A stretch of DNA of 64,000 bases from JBBRBB01 sp038206235 (GTDB taxonomy: Bacteria > Bacteroidota > Bacteroidia > Chitinophagales > Chitinophagaceae), in contig JBBRBB010000022.1 in assembly GCA_038206235.1 (NCBI GenBank), positions 9,914 through 73,913 on the forward strand, in the 5' to 3' direction. Below the pieces are notes generated by a model. The model had not been told where the DNA came from. It worked only from the letters and a program-made list of their open reading frames with translations, and did no database searches. Positions 34,557 through 43,657 of this stretch are shown piece after piece; within the stretch, counting starts at the first letter, position 1, and every line of letters starts with the position of its first letter. Made by a program: the position numbers and the translations under genes.

Positions 34557-35813
34557 TTAATAGAGTTTTTCAAGAGCAAAATCAAGCCTCTGCAGAAAAG
34601 CATTAATTTCTTTTATATGACAAGTTCCCACGCTTAACCGGTACCACGGAGATTGCCTGCTTGCTCCAAATGCATGGAAGGGAACTACTGCAAGCCTTGC
34701 TTCATTCAGTAAATAGGCAGTAACATCAGATTGTGTTTCAAGAATTCTATTTTCGTATCTTTTTCCGCACAGATCAAATTTTATGGTAAGATAGATAGCC
34801 GCTTGCGGCGCAATTGCATCTACTTCATATCCTTTTTCTTTCAAGGAAATAAATCCATCATAAATTCTTTCTAACCTTTCTGCCAAGGCTGCCCTAAAGT
34901 GAATAAAATGTTTCTCCACAGCATTAATATCACATAAGTATTGAGCGGTGGCCTTTTGCTCAGCCATGGGCGCCCAAGCGCCTATATGTGTAAGCAATGC
35001 TTTCATCTTTGCAATAATTTTCGAGGGTCCCAATGCCCACCCTACTCTTACTCCTGTTGCAGCAAATGCCTTAGAAATACCGTCAATAAAAATAGTGTAC
35101 TCTTTCATTTCAGGGGCTATAGCAACAGGATTATAATGCTTAATGCTTCCATAAGTTAAAGTCCAGTACATCTGGTCAAACATCAGGTATAATTTCTTTT
35201 CACTATCCCTGCGTGTATTATTTTCTTTAATAATCAGGTGGCAAATCTCAGCCAGATTTTTTTCTGATAATGTTGTGCCCGTTGGGTTTTGCGGAGTGCA
35301 TAAGCAAATAAGCGAGGCTCCTTTTATATGCTTCTCTATATCGGCTGCTGTGGGCATAAAATTATTTTCGGGCATAGCTTCAATTACACAATGCTCGGCT
35401 TCGGTTATATGAGTGTAATGATTGTTGTTCCAGGATGGCACAGCGTAAATTACTTTATCGCCTTTATCAACAACGGTTTTAAATAAGGTATAAATAAGAG
35501 GGCGGCCGCCGCTTGCTATTAAAATTTCATTTAATGAATATTGCAAGCCCTGCCATTCTTTTAAAAAATGTAAAACAGCCGTGCGCAACTCTGCAACACC
35601 ATCTGCAGGAGGATAATTTGTGTAATGCTTTTGATAGCATTCAATAATAAGCTCTTCAAACTCTTTGGGTATTGGAAAAATAGAGGGGTCAAAATCTCCA
35701 ATAGTGAAATTGAATATTTTTTCTCCCATTTTTTTGCGCTCATTTATCTCGTTACCTAAGCGCACAATTTCAGAGCCTACAAGGGTTTCTGCCAGTGTAC
35801 TTAATTTACTCAT
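34557..35813 (-). CDS. PLP-dependent aminotransferase, class I/II
   Basis: This 418-residue fold-type-I aminotransferase resembles the aspartate/aromatic group (AspC/AspB-like). The visible motifs are TIGDFDPSIFPIP near the N-terminus, the ASGGRPLIYTLF cofactor-phosphate region, CTPQNPTGTTL, and the Schiff-base lysine in DGISKAFAATGVRVGW. The substrate-binding Arg is probably in WYRLSVG near the C-terminus. The enzyme is cytosolic. Exact amino-acid specificity cannot be read from sequence. It ends close to the barrel gene upstream on the same strand (20-base gap). Confidence 0.9.
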   Translation of the reverse strand: MSKLSTLAETLVGSEIVRLGNEINERKKMGEKIFNFTIGDFDPSIFPIPKEFEELIIECYQKHYTNYPPADGVAELRTAVLHFLKEWQGLQYSLNEILIASGGRPLIYTLFKTVVDKGDKVIYAVPSWNNNHYTHITEAEHCVIEAMPENNFMPTAADIEKHIKGASLICLCTPQNPTGTTLSEKNLAEICHLIIKENNTRRDSEKKLYLMFDQMYWTLTYGSIKHYNPVAIAPEMKEYTIFIDGISKAFAATGVRVGWALGPSKIIAKMKALLTHIGAWAPMAEQKATAQYLCDINAVEKHFIHFRAALAERLERIYDGFISLKEKGYEVDAIAPQAAIYLTIKFDLCGKRYENRILETQSDVTAYLLNEARLAVVPFHAFGASRQSPWYRLSVGTCHIKEINAFLQRLDFALEKLY

Positions 35814-35833
35814 ATAAAAATGGATTGATTGTT

Positions 35834-36775
35834 TTATCGTCCACCATAGCGAAATACCACATGCTTATTGAAGCGCACACTTAAGGTAACATAGAGTGTA
35901 ACGTATGTATCCATATCATTGCTGTGCGCTTTTTCAATATCCGGTCTTATTTTAGCGGCATACACTGCGTCTTTAGGACGTGCATATAATTGCTTTGCAA
36001 GTGCTGCCTGGTCTGCTGAGAGATATTTATCGAATAATGCAGGGTCAATATAAGTGGTGCTTATATCATCAATATAATCTGTGAATGTATGCCTGAAAAG
36101 CATTCCGCCGGAAAGTGCAAGGTGGTTATCGAGGTAATATTTAAACCCGATGTTTATGGGTATATAAAGCTGCGTAAGGCTGTAGGGATGACGGGCAGGA
36201 TATTCTGCAAATCCCTGACCTTCTAAATGCAAAGGCTGCAGTGCAACCCATTGTCCATTTAATTGCGCCTGTGGATTGAAATGAAAAACACCCACTCCAA
36301 TGCCAAGAACAGGAGAGAAAGGATGAATTTCATTTTCCTTATCAAACATCAGAACGGGGTACAAGTCTACACCAACGAATGCTTCTATAATTGAAGAGCG
36401 AAAGCTTAGATTCCGGTTGTATCTCCATTTCTCGAGCCCACCGGTATTTTTGATGAGGCTGTCTGCACCGGTAACCATTGTAAAATTTACTCCGCCTTTT
36501 AATGCAGCCCAGTAAGAGATATTGTAATCGAGAGAAGCGCCAATAAATGGCCGGATTGTTTTAACGGTGTAATCTTTTACGTAGCCGCCTGCACCCTGTG
36601 TGCCACCTACATCTCCAAGGAAATTATTTGCACCCGCGGTTACATTTACTTCCCATGTATGATATACTCCTTCCAGCTCATCTTCTCCAAATGCCGCCGT
36701 TTGCGCTGATGCAGCGAAAACAAAAAAGCAAAAAAACAGAATAAACAGTGAAGGCTTTATTAAAAAAATTTTCAT
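35834..36775 (-). CDS. Outer-membrane beta-barrel protein (DUF6089-like)
   Basis: This 313-residue exported protein has a signal peptide ending near VFAASAQ. It is rich in alternating aromatic strands, with WEVNVTAGANNFLGDVGG near residue 43 and FRHTFTDYIDDISTTYID near 230. These are the hallmarks of the DUF6089 barrels of Bacteroidota. The extreme C-terminus (HVVFRYGGR) is not the usual aromatic-terminated barrel end. A structural or channel role is likely; no enzyme residues are seen. It is followed by the aminotransferase after 20 bases. Confidence 0.75.
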   Translation of the reverse strand: MKIFLIKPSLFILFFCFFVFAASAQTAAFGEDELEGVYHTWEVNVTAGANNFLGDVGGTQGAGGYVKDYTVKTIRPFIGASLDYNISYWAALKGGVNFTMVTGADSLIKNTGGLEKWRYNRNLSFRSSIIEAFVGVDLYPVLMFDKENEIHPFSPVLGIGVGVFHFNPQAQLNGQWVALQPLHLEGQGFAEYPARHPYSLTQLYIPINIGFKYYLDNHLALSGGMLFRHTFTDYIDDISTTYIDPALFDKYLSADQAALAKQLYARPKDAVYAAKIRPDIEKAHSNDMDTYVTLYVTLSVRFNKHVVFRYGGR

Positions 36776-36819
36776 GGGAAATCCGCGTTATTAGACAACG
36801 TAAAATAAAGAAATATCTA

Positions 36820-37272
36820 TTAGAATAACAACAACATTTCTATGTGCTCTATTCCATCTTCCAAATATATATCGCTAAGTTGCTTAAAACCGAAGGATTC
36901 GTAGAATGACTGAAGATATAATTGTGCACCAATTTTTATGGGAGCATCATTAAATAATAATCTGCACTGCTCTATTGACTTTTGCATCAGGATGCGGCCG
37001 ATACCTGTGTTGCGGTAAGCGGCAGAAGTTACTACCCTGCCTATTGATGCCTCTTTTTTGTAAGCAATACCCGCCGGCATCAGACGTGTGTATGCCACAA
37101 GCAAATCCCCATCGCTGCCTGCTAAATGATAGCATGATTGATCTTTATTATCCGCATCCTGATACACACAGTTCTGTTCTACCACAAATACCTCATTGCG
37201 CAATTGCAGTATTTTATAAAGTTCAAGTTGTGTCAACTCATCAAAAAATTTGCAAAACCAGATTAATAGCAT
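36820..37272 (-). CDS. GNAT acetyltransferase, ElaA family
   Basis: This 150-residue cytosolic N-acetyltransferase has the ElaA-type N-terminus (LYKILQLRNEVFVVEQNC). The acetyl-CoA loop is in IGRVVTSAAYRNTGIGRILM, close to the V-x-x-x-x-R-x-x-G-x-G motif. A C-terminal FYESFGF segment is typical. The substrate is unknown. It is monocistronic and starts divergently from the lactonase gene. Confidence 0.88.
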   Translation of the reverse strand: MLLIWFCKFFDELTQLELYKILQLRNEVFVVEQNCVYQDADNKDQSCYHLAGSDGDLLVAYTRLMPAGIAYKKEASIGRVVTSAAYRNTGIGRILMQKSIEQCRLLFNDAPIKIGAQLYLQSFYESFGFKQLSDIYLEDGIEHIEMLLLF

Positions 37273-37351
37273 AGCTGTTTGTTAATATTTTTACTCAAAG
37301 ATTATAAAAAGATTTTGCTCCGTTAATTTACAGGCATATAAATATAAATTC

Positions 37352-38482
37352 ATGAAAAAGATTTTCCTGGCATTTTTAATTGTTTTGTTTTCGGTATCTC
37401 TCTATGCTCAAAACCCTGTCTATTATTTATTGGTGGGCACCTATACAACCGGCGGCAAAAGCGATGGCATCTATGTATACCGCTTTAATCCCAACAAAGG
37501 CGAAGCAACTTTTGTAAGTAAAACAAGCGGTGTGCAAAATCCATCTTACCTCGCCATCTCAAAGGATGAAAAATTTGTGTATGCTGTAAACGAAAACGGG
37601 GGAGGTGTACCGGGCGAAATAAGTGCTTTTGCTTTAGACAAGAAAAAAGGGGAACTTACTTTTTTAAATAAACAACCTACGGATGGTTATGCGCCAAGCT
37701 ATGTAAGCATTGATGCCGGTGGCAAGAATGTAATCTCAGCGAATTATGCAGGCGGAAATATTTCTGTGTTTAAAACAAATGCGGATGGTTCGTTGCAACC
37801 ACACGGGCAATTAGTAAGTCATGAAGGTTATGGCGTGAATGTGGAGAGGCAGGAAATGCCGCATCCGCACTGTGTAGTTTTTTCGCCGGATGAAAAGTAT
37901 GTTTTCAGTGCAGATTTAGGAAACGACAGATTATACCAATATAACTTCAATGCAACTGATGCATCTAAAGTGCTCACCGCAACAGACCCTCCTTATTATA
38001 CAATAGATGATGGCTTTGGCCCAAGACATTTTATTTTTAGTCCTGACGGAAAGAGCGCCTATCTTTTAAATGAACTTTCAGGGCAGGTGATTGTTTTTAG
38101 TTATGTAAATGGTAAATTAAATCCAATACAAACCATCGCCTCAACAACTGCAGGTGATAAGAATGACCGGGGCAGCGCAGATATTGAAATAACGCCCAAC
38201 GGAAAATTTTTATATACTTCAAACCGCGGCGCTGCTAATGATATTTCTCTTTATAAAGTACAAACTGATGGCGGCTTGCTCGAAAATGGTCACCAGCCTG
38301 TGGCCCCCAAGCCTAGAAATTTCATGGTTGATCCTACGGGCAGATTTTTATTGGTTGCCAGCGAAGATGGAAATGTGATACAAATATTTGTTATCAATAA
38401 AAATTATGGTCTTCTGCAGGATACAGGCGTAAAGATTGATGTAGAAAAACCTGTTTGCTTAAAGATGGTTCCGGTGAATTAA
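37352..38482 (+). CDS. Lactonase family beta-propeller (6-phosphogluconolactonase-like)
   Basis: This 376-residue seven-bladed propeller of the Pgl/YbhE type hydrolyses a sugar lactone. A signal peptide ends near VSLYAQ, so this member is exported, unlike cytosolic E. coli Pgl. Family motifs are VGTYTTGGKSDGIYVY near the start, MPHPHCVVFSPDEKYVFSADLG in the middle (split here as MPHPHCVVFSPDEKYVF and SADLG), and GFGPRHFIFSPDG. It may act on periplasmic sugar lactones. The following spacer has GTTGATAG-type short repeats. Confidence 0.85.
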   Translation: MKKIFLAFLIVLFSVSLYAQNPVYYLLVGTYTTGGKSDGIYVYRFNPNKGEATFVSKTSGVQNPSYLAISKDEKFVYAVNENGGGVPGEISAFALDKKKGELTFLNKQPTDGYAPSYVSIDAGGKNVISANYAGGNISVFKTNADGSLQPHGQLVSHEGYGVNVERQEMPHPHCVVFSPDEKYVFSADLGNDRLYQYNFNATDASKVLTATDPPYYTIDDGFGPRHFIFSPDGKSAYLLNELSGQVIVFSYVNGKLNPIQTIASTTAGDKNDRGSADIEITPNGKFLYTSNRGAANDISLYKVQTDGGLLENGHQPVAPKPRNFMVDPTGRFLLVASEDGNVIQIFVINKNYGLLQDTGVKIDVEKPVCLKMVPVN

Positions 38483-38483
38483 A

Positions 38484-38520
38484 TCAGTTGATAGGTTGAT
38501 AGGTTGAAGAGTGATAGGTT
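38484..38520. repeat. Octamer-type repeat (GTTGATAG)
   Basis: TTGATAGG and close variants recur three times with about 8-base spacing directly after the lactonase gene. It is one of several octamer arrays in the window. Confidence 0.5.
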
Positions 38521-38623
38521 GAATTGTATGGTGTAATCGCATTTAGTTTGGTCAATTATTCACCATGTAAACACATCAACTAAATACTTACTTTTATACC
38601 ATCAATCACCCAAACATCTTTTT

Positions 38624-41365
38624 ATGAAAAAGAACCTCCTGCTTGCCTGTTTCATTTTACAGGCATCTTTGCTCTTTGCACAAACTGCAAAAAAACAATA
38701 CCCTGAAATTGATATTCCCTACAAAAAATTTGTGCTTGATAATGGTCTCACCCTAATCGTTCATGAAGACCATAAAGCGCCGATTATTGCCTTCAACATC
38801 TGGTATCATGTTGGTTCAAAAAATGAAAAGTCCGGTAAAACAGGCTTTGCACATTTGTTTGAACACCTCATGTTTAATGGCAGTGAGCATTACAACGATG
38901 ATTACTTCCAGTTAATGGATGCCATTGGTGCAACCGACTTAAATGGAACCACCAATAATGACCGCACCAATTATTTTGAAAATTTCCCTGTTTCTGCTCT
39001 TGATAAAGTGCTGTGGGTTGAAAGCGACAGGATGGGTTACATGGTTGGCGTAATTGATTCTGCCCGGCTCGATGAACAGCGGGGTGTGGTGCAGAATGAA
39101 AAGAGACAGGGGGAAAATCAACCTTATGCAATAGCAGAAGAGTTAACAGTGAAAAGCACTTATCCGGCAAGTCATCCCTATTCATGGACGGTAATAGGTT
39201 CTATGGAAGATCTAAACGCTGCTTCAATAGATGATGTGAAAGACTGGTTTAAAACTTATTACGGCCCCAATAATGCCGTGGTTGTAATTGCAGGCGATAT
39301 TAAAGCTGATGAGGCTTATGGAAAAGTAAAAAAATATTTTGGTGATATACCTGCAAGCCCGCCAATTGCAAAGCACAGCGACTGGATTGCCAAAATGGAG
39401 GGCACACACTTGCAGGTTGCGCAGGACAGAGTACCACAAGCACGCCTGCAAAAAACATGGAATGTTCCCGGCTGGGGTACACCTGAAATAACCTATCTGA
39501 ATTTATTGGGAGATATTTTAACTACAGGAAAAACATCACGTCTTTACAAACGCCTCGTGTATGATGACCAGGTGGCAAGCAATGTTTTCTTTTATACTGA
39601 TGATAAGGAAATAGCAGGCCAGTTTGTAATTATTGCAGACGCAAAGCCTAACGTGGGTTTAGACAGCATTAATAAAATTATTGATGAAGAAATGCAAAAA
39701 GTATTTACGCAGGGTGTAACTACTGAAGAATTAGAGCGTGCTAAAACAAGATATTTTTCCGGCTTCATAAAAGGTATGGAACGCATTGGCGGCTTTGGCG
39801 GCAAGTCAGACATACTTGCTCAATCTGCTACTTATGGAGGCAGTGCAGATTTTTATAAAAAAATTCATGCATGGGTTAAAAATGCTTCTGCTGCAGATAT
39901 TAAAAAAACAGCAAACGACTGGCTTACCGATGGTGAATATGTGCTGAAAATTTTGCCTTACGGAGATTATAAAACAACAGCATCTGCTATAAACAGAAAC
40001 GAACAGCCTGCAATGGGCTCGCCTGTTCTCGTAACTTTTCCTGCGGTGCAGCAGTTTACTTTAAGCAATGGTTTAAAAGTTGCCCTTGTAGAGCGCAGTT
40101 CGGTGCCCGTAGTAAATATGTCGTTAATGACCAATGCAGGATACGCCGCAGACCAGTTTGGCTCTGCCGGGCTTGCATCTTTAACAGGCGAAATGCTAAC
40201 TGAAGGAACAAAAACAAAAACGTCGCTGCAAATAAGCGATATGCTTGCAGACCTTGGCGCAAGCCTGTACAGCTATTCTGACCTCGATGATTCATATTTA
40301 AACATGAATGCATTAAAAACAAATCTTGATGCTTCATTAAATTTATACACTGATGTATTGCTTAATCCTGTGTTTCCGCAAAAAGATTTTGACCGCAAAA
40401 AGAAAGAGCGATTGCTTGATATAAAACAAGAACAGGCACGCCCTGTTACAATGGGGCTTAGAATACTACCCCGTTTGTTATATGGAAGCGGTCATGCATA
40501 CAGCAACCCGTTCACGGGTTCAGGCACTGAAGAATCTGTTACTAAGATTACAAGAGACGACCTCATGAATTTTCATCAGACATGGTTTGCACCAAACAAT
40601 TCCATGCTCTTTGTGGTTGGCGATATTTCGCAAAGCGAATTAAAAGCGAAGCTTGAAAAAAATCTCGCAACATGGAAAAGCAAAACCGTTCCTGAAAAAA
40701 ATATAAAAGATGTTCCTTTAGCTCAGCAGCCAAGTGTATATATTATTGATAAGCCCGACGCATTGCAGTCAATCATTTTTGCCGCTGAAATAAGTCCTTC
40801 TGCCAAAGACCCCAATTATGAATCTAATCAAATGATGAACCGCATTCTGGGCGGCGAATTTACTTCACGCATAAACATGAACCTGCGTGAAGATAAGCAC
40901 TGGAGCTACGGTTCCTTTTCTGTGAATCTTGATGCGGTGGGCCCAAGCTTCTTTACAGGATATGCGCCGGTGCAAACAGATAAAACAAAAGAAGCCGTTA
41001 TTGAATTAAAGAAAGAGCTAACCCAATACATTGGTGATAAACCAGCAACCGAAACTGAATTCAATAAAGTTCAGGGTAATGCAGTAATGCAGCTTCCGGG
41101 CACATGGGAAACAAATGGCGCCGTTTTAAACAGCCTGCAGGATGCAATGAAATACAGCAGGGGAATTGATTACCTGAACAATTACGCTAACATGCTGCGG
41201 CAGTTAAAGCTTAGCGATATACAGGCTTCTGCAACGAAAGTAATTAAGCCCAACAGTCTTACATGGGTTATTGTTGGCGACAGGGTAAAGATTGAAAAAG
41301 GCATACAGGAATTAAATCTTGGCACTATTAAATATATAGACAGTGAAGGCAATGAAATAAAATAG
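38624..41365 (+). CDS. M16 family zinc peptidase (PqqL/insulinase-like), two-domain
   Basis: This 913-residue exported metallopeptidase has a signal peptide ending at LLFAQ. The N-terminal M16 unit has the inverted zinc motif HLFEH (His77, Glu80, His81), and Glu159 in NEKRQG is the third ligand. The second half, from about residue 480, repeats the fold (FTLSNGLKVALVERSSVPVV) but lacks HxxEH, as expected for the inactive partner domain. The molecule therefore forms a full clam-shell from one chain. It probably degrades peptides in the periplasm. Confidence 0.92.
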   Translation: MKKNLLLACFILQASLLFAQTAKKQYPEIDIPYKKFVLDNGLTLIVHEDHKAPIIAFNIWYHVGSKNEKSGKTGFAHLFEHLMFNGSEHYNDDYFQLMDAIGATDLNGTTNNDRTNYFENFPVSALDKVLWVESDRMGYMVGVIDSARLDEQRGVVQNEKRQGENQPYAIAEELTVKSTYPASHPYSWTVIGSMEDLNAASIDDVKDWFKTYYGPNNAVVVIAGDIKADEAYGKVKKYFGDIPASPPIAKHSDWIAKMEGTHLQVAQDRVPQARLQKTWNVPGWGTPEITYLNLLGDILTTGKTSRLYKRLVYDDQVASNVFFYTDDKEIAGQFVIIADAKPNVGLDSINKIIDEEMQKVFTQGVTTEELERAKTRYFSGFIKGMERIGGFGGKSDILAQSATYGGSADFYKKIHAWVKNASAADIKKTANDWLTDGEYVLKILPYGDYKTTASAINRNEQPAMGSPVLVTFPAVQQFTLSNGLKVALVERSSVPVVNMSLMTNAGYAADQFGSAGLASLTGEMLTEGTKTKTSLQISDMLADLGASLYSYSDLDDSYLNMNALKTNLDASLNLYTDVLLNPVFPQKDFDRKKKERLLDIKQEQARPVTMGLRILPRLLYGSGHAYSNPFTGSGTEESVTKITRDDLMNFHQTWFAPNNSMLFVVGDISQSELKAKLEKNLATWKSKTVPEKNIKDVPLAQQPSVYIIDKPDALQSIIFAAEISPSAKDPNYESNQMMNRILGGEFTSRINMNLREDKHWSYGSFSVNLDAVGPSFFTGYAPVQTDKTKEAVIELKKELTQYIGDKPATETEFNKVQGNAVMQLPGTWETNGAVLNSLQDAMKYSRGIDYLNNYANMLRQLKLSDIQASATKVIKPNSLTWVIVGDRVKIEKGIQELNLGTIKYIDSEGNEIK

Positions 41366-41423
41366 AAAAGGCAAGACACTGATAAAACCTATTGGCAGAG
41401 TTAATTGAATTTTTGGAATCTTA

Positions 41424-41562
41424 GTTCCGTTAGGAACAAAATATGGGTAGAAAATTGAATTAGAGATGTAAAAAGTTCCGTAGGAACGAAATATGTCGCC
41501 CCTACGGGGCTTTATACTCTCCATATCGTATATTTTGTACCAATATTTTGCCCCGATGGGGC
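41424..41562. repeat. Cluster of REP-like palindromes
   Basis: Four short palindromes follow the M16 gene: GTTCCGTTAGGAAC (41424-41437), GTTCCGTAGGAAC (41475-41487), GCCCCTACGGGGC (41498-41510) and GCCCCGATGGGGC (41550-41562). The first two are each followed by AAAATATG or GAAATATG. Two hairpin types thus alternate, as in REP/BIME-like elements of Bacteroidota. No transposase is nearby. Confidence 0.75.
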
Positions 41563-41637
41563 AGGGAAAATTAACTCCGCCAACGGGTTGATAAATAATT
41601 TACTACAAGGTTTATGAAGCAACGTTAAACGTATGGT

Positions 41638-42645
41638 TTAAGGAAATTTTTTAAACACCGTATAGCGCAATACCACTTCTAAAAAAATAAAAATAAAACC
41701 TGCAAGCAGCCAGGGAAAATATTTATCTGTGTAGCGATTATATGTTGTTGTTTCCACTTTCGATTTTTCAAGCTGATTGATGCTTGCATAAATTTTTTGC
41801 AGCGCCTCTTTATCTGTTGCATGAAAATATTGCCCGTTGGTTTGTGCAGCAAGATTTTTAAGAAGCGCCTCATTAAATTCAAGTTTTTTATGCTGCACAA
41901 CAGGACCGAGTGGTGACTCAACTACTTCATCAATTTCCTTTTCGCTGCCTACGCCAATGGTATATACTTTAATGTTGTAATATTTTGCCATCTGCATGGC
42001 AAGGTCTGGTGGTATGGCGCCGCCGAAATCAACGCCGTCTGTTAGCAGCACAACAATCTTTGATTTTGATTTACTGTACCGCAGCCTGTCAACACTTGTT
42101 GCAAGCCCGCTGCCGATTGCAGTGCCTTCATCCTGCAGATAACCGCTTTGTATATTTTGTATTTGCGATAAAACAGTAGTGTGGTCTGTAGTAAGCGGAC
42201 AAAGTGTAAAGCTAAGATTGCTGAAAATTACAACGCCTATTCTATCGCCCGGTCTGTCGTTTACAAACTGCATCGCCACATTTTTGGATGCTTCGAGGCG
42301 ATTAGGCTGAAAATCTTTCTCCGTCATGCTTCCGCTTATGTCGAAGCAGAGAACAATATCAATTCCTTCTCCCTCTGTTTGCGTTTCAGTAAATTTTTTT
42401 TGCGGTCTTGCCAATGCAATTATTAAGCAAATCAATCCTAAGCATCGTAATACAAATGGCAAATGCAGGCTTGCTGTTTTTATGCTTTTTACGCCCTGTA
42501 TAAAATGCGTGGTTGTAACGAGCATGCTTGCCTGTTGTTTTTTGCTGCGGCGTATGTATTCATATATAAGCACGGGAATAATAAGCAACAGCGCCAGCAC
42601 CCATGAATATGCAAATTCTATTTGCTGAAACCAATTAGTTAGCAT
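41638..42645 (-). CDS. BatA-like von Willebrand factor A protein
   Basis: This 335-residue membrane protein of the Bat (aerotolerance) operon has two N-terminal membrane helices (about 15-30 and 63-80) and one at the C-terminus (about 312-330). Between them is a VWA domain with an intact MIDAS motif, Asp102-Ile-Ser-Gly-Ser106, and LLTDGVDFGG later. It should face the periplasm and bind partners through a metal. BatB and BatC do not follow. It overlaps the upstream BatD-like gene by 11 bases. Confidence 0.88.
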   Translation of the reverse strand: MLTNWFQQIEFAYSWVLALLLIIPVLIYEYIRRSKKQQASMLVTTTHFIQGVKSIKTASLHLPFVLRCLGLICLIIALARPQKKFTETQTEGEGIDIVLCFDISGSMTEKDFQPNRLEASKNVAMQFVNDRPGDRIGVVIFSNLSFTLCPLTTDHTTVLSQIQNIQSGYLQDEGTAIGSGLATSVDRLRYSKSKSKIVVLLTDGVDFGGAIPPDLAMQMAKYYNIKVYTIGVGSEKEIDEVVESPLGPVVQHKKLEFNEALLKNLAAQTNGQYFHATDKEALQKIYASINQLEKSKVETTTYNRYTDKYFPWLLAGFIFIFLEVVLRYTVFKKFP

Positions 42646-43657
42646 GCCCTATTGTCTTTTGTATTAACGAATCTACCTGCTTCAATGTGTTCTTTGTTGT
42701 GTTCAGGGCTTTTTCGCTTTCCTCTTTTGGCGGAATATATTTTGCAAATTTCACTGCATCGTTCAGGCGCATTGCCTGGTAAAATTGAGAGCGCAGGTTT
42801 GCTTCCTGCAAATAAACATTCAAACGAATCATCAACTCATCAGAAGTAATCTTTAATGCATTTATGGCTAAGCTCTCTTCAAAATATTGGCGGTAAATAA
42901 TATCCATTTTAGTATGATATAATTTTACCTGTTGCCTCTTCAATAAATTTTCATCTTCAAGATGCTGCAATTTTTCCATTGCTCTTTCAAGCGGAGTTCC
43001 TTTTAATGGTTTCTTTTTTGCAACAGGTAACACTTTCTTTTTAGCTGTAACTATTTTGTAAACAGCAAAAGCCAGCACAATTGCTGATGCTGCTATTGCA
43101 ATCCAAAGCCATAAATTATTTTTGTGCTCTACATCAATAATTTCTTTTATAGGATGATAGCCCGGCAAATCTGAAACATCAACGGGCAATACTTCAAGGC
43201 TAAGTGAATCGGCTTTTAACTTTGTTTTTTTGCTGGTTGATTTGTTCTGAATGATAACAGAAGGATTGATTTTCCATATCCCTGAATCAAAGGAAGTGAG
43301 CGTTAATTTTTGAGTATAAGAAGTTAACCCATCTACAACTATGGTATCAATAGTTTCTCTTTTGATTACTTCTATATGATTGAATGTATCTGCAAACTGA
43401 TACCATGTTTCGATAAACGTATTGGCTGAATTTAATTCTTCTGCTTTCAGTTGCAGTATTACCTGTTCGCCTATTAATATTTTTTCCCTGTCAAGCGATG
43501 CAGATAATTTTTGCGCAGAAGATATGGAATGAAAGAATATAAATAAAACAGTGCCCAACAATTTTATAATTCCGCAAACTGTAAACTGCTCGCAGAGTCC
43601 TGTGGGCAAACTGCTTACCGACTGGCGACTGCCGACTACTGACTGCTGACTGCTCAT
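42635..43657 (-). CDS. BatD-like membrane protein with repeat-derived N-terminus
   Basis: This 340-residue protein lies between DUF58 and BatA genes, where a BatD/DUF4381-like protein is usual. A secretory signal segment lies at about residues 30-49 (LLGTVLFIFFHSISSAQ). A beta-rich periplasmic domain, one membrane helix near 190-207 and a charged cytosolic tail follow. The first 30 residues come from an octamer repeat (TGACTGC-type) and look non-native. The ATG overlaps the DUF58 stop as ATGA. An AUA just before KLLGTV may mark the lost original start. Confidence 0.65.
   Translation of the reverse strand: MSSQQSVVGSRQSVSSLPTGLCEQFTVCGIIKLLGTVLFIFFHSISSAQKLSASLDREKILIGEQVILQLKAEELNSANTFIETWYQFADTFNHIEVIKRETIDTIVVDGLTSYTQKLTLTSFDSGIWKINPSVIIQNKSTSKKTKLKADSLSLEVLPVDVSDLPGYHPIKEIIDVEHKNNLWLWIAIAASAIVLAFAVYKIVTAKKKVLPVAKKKPLKGTPLERAMEKLQHLEDENLLKRQQVKLYHTKMDIIYRQYFEESLAINALKITSDELMIRLNVYLQEANLRSQFYQAMRLNDAVKFAKYIPPKEESEKALNTTKNTLKQVDSLIQKTIGHAN
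43562..43657. repeat. GACTGC-type octamer array at BatD-like gene start
   Basis: On the + strand the segment near 43616-43655 is made of near-repeats of CGACTGCC, TGACTGCT and variants. It sits across the DUF58 stop and the start of the BatD-like frame, and codes for the SSQQSVVGSRQSVSS-like N-terminus. Confidence 0.6.

Noticed and set aside
41424..41562. Insertion-sequence ends
   Set aside because: No transposase frame or target-site duplication accompanies the palindromes.
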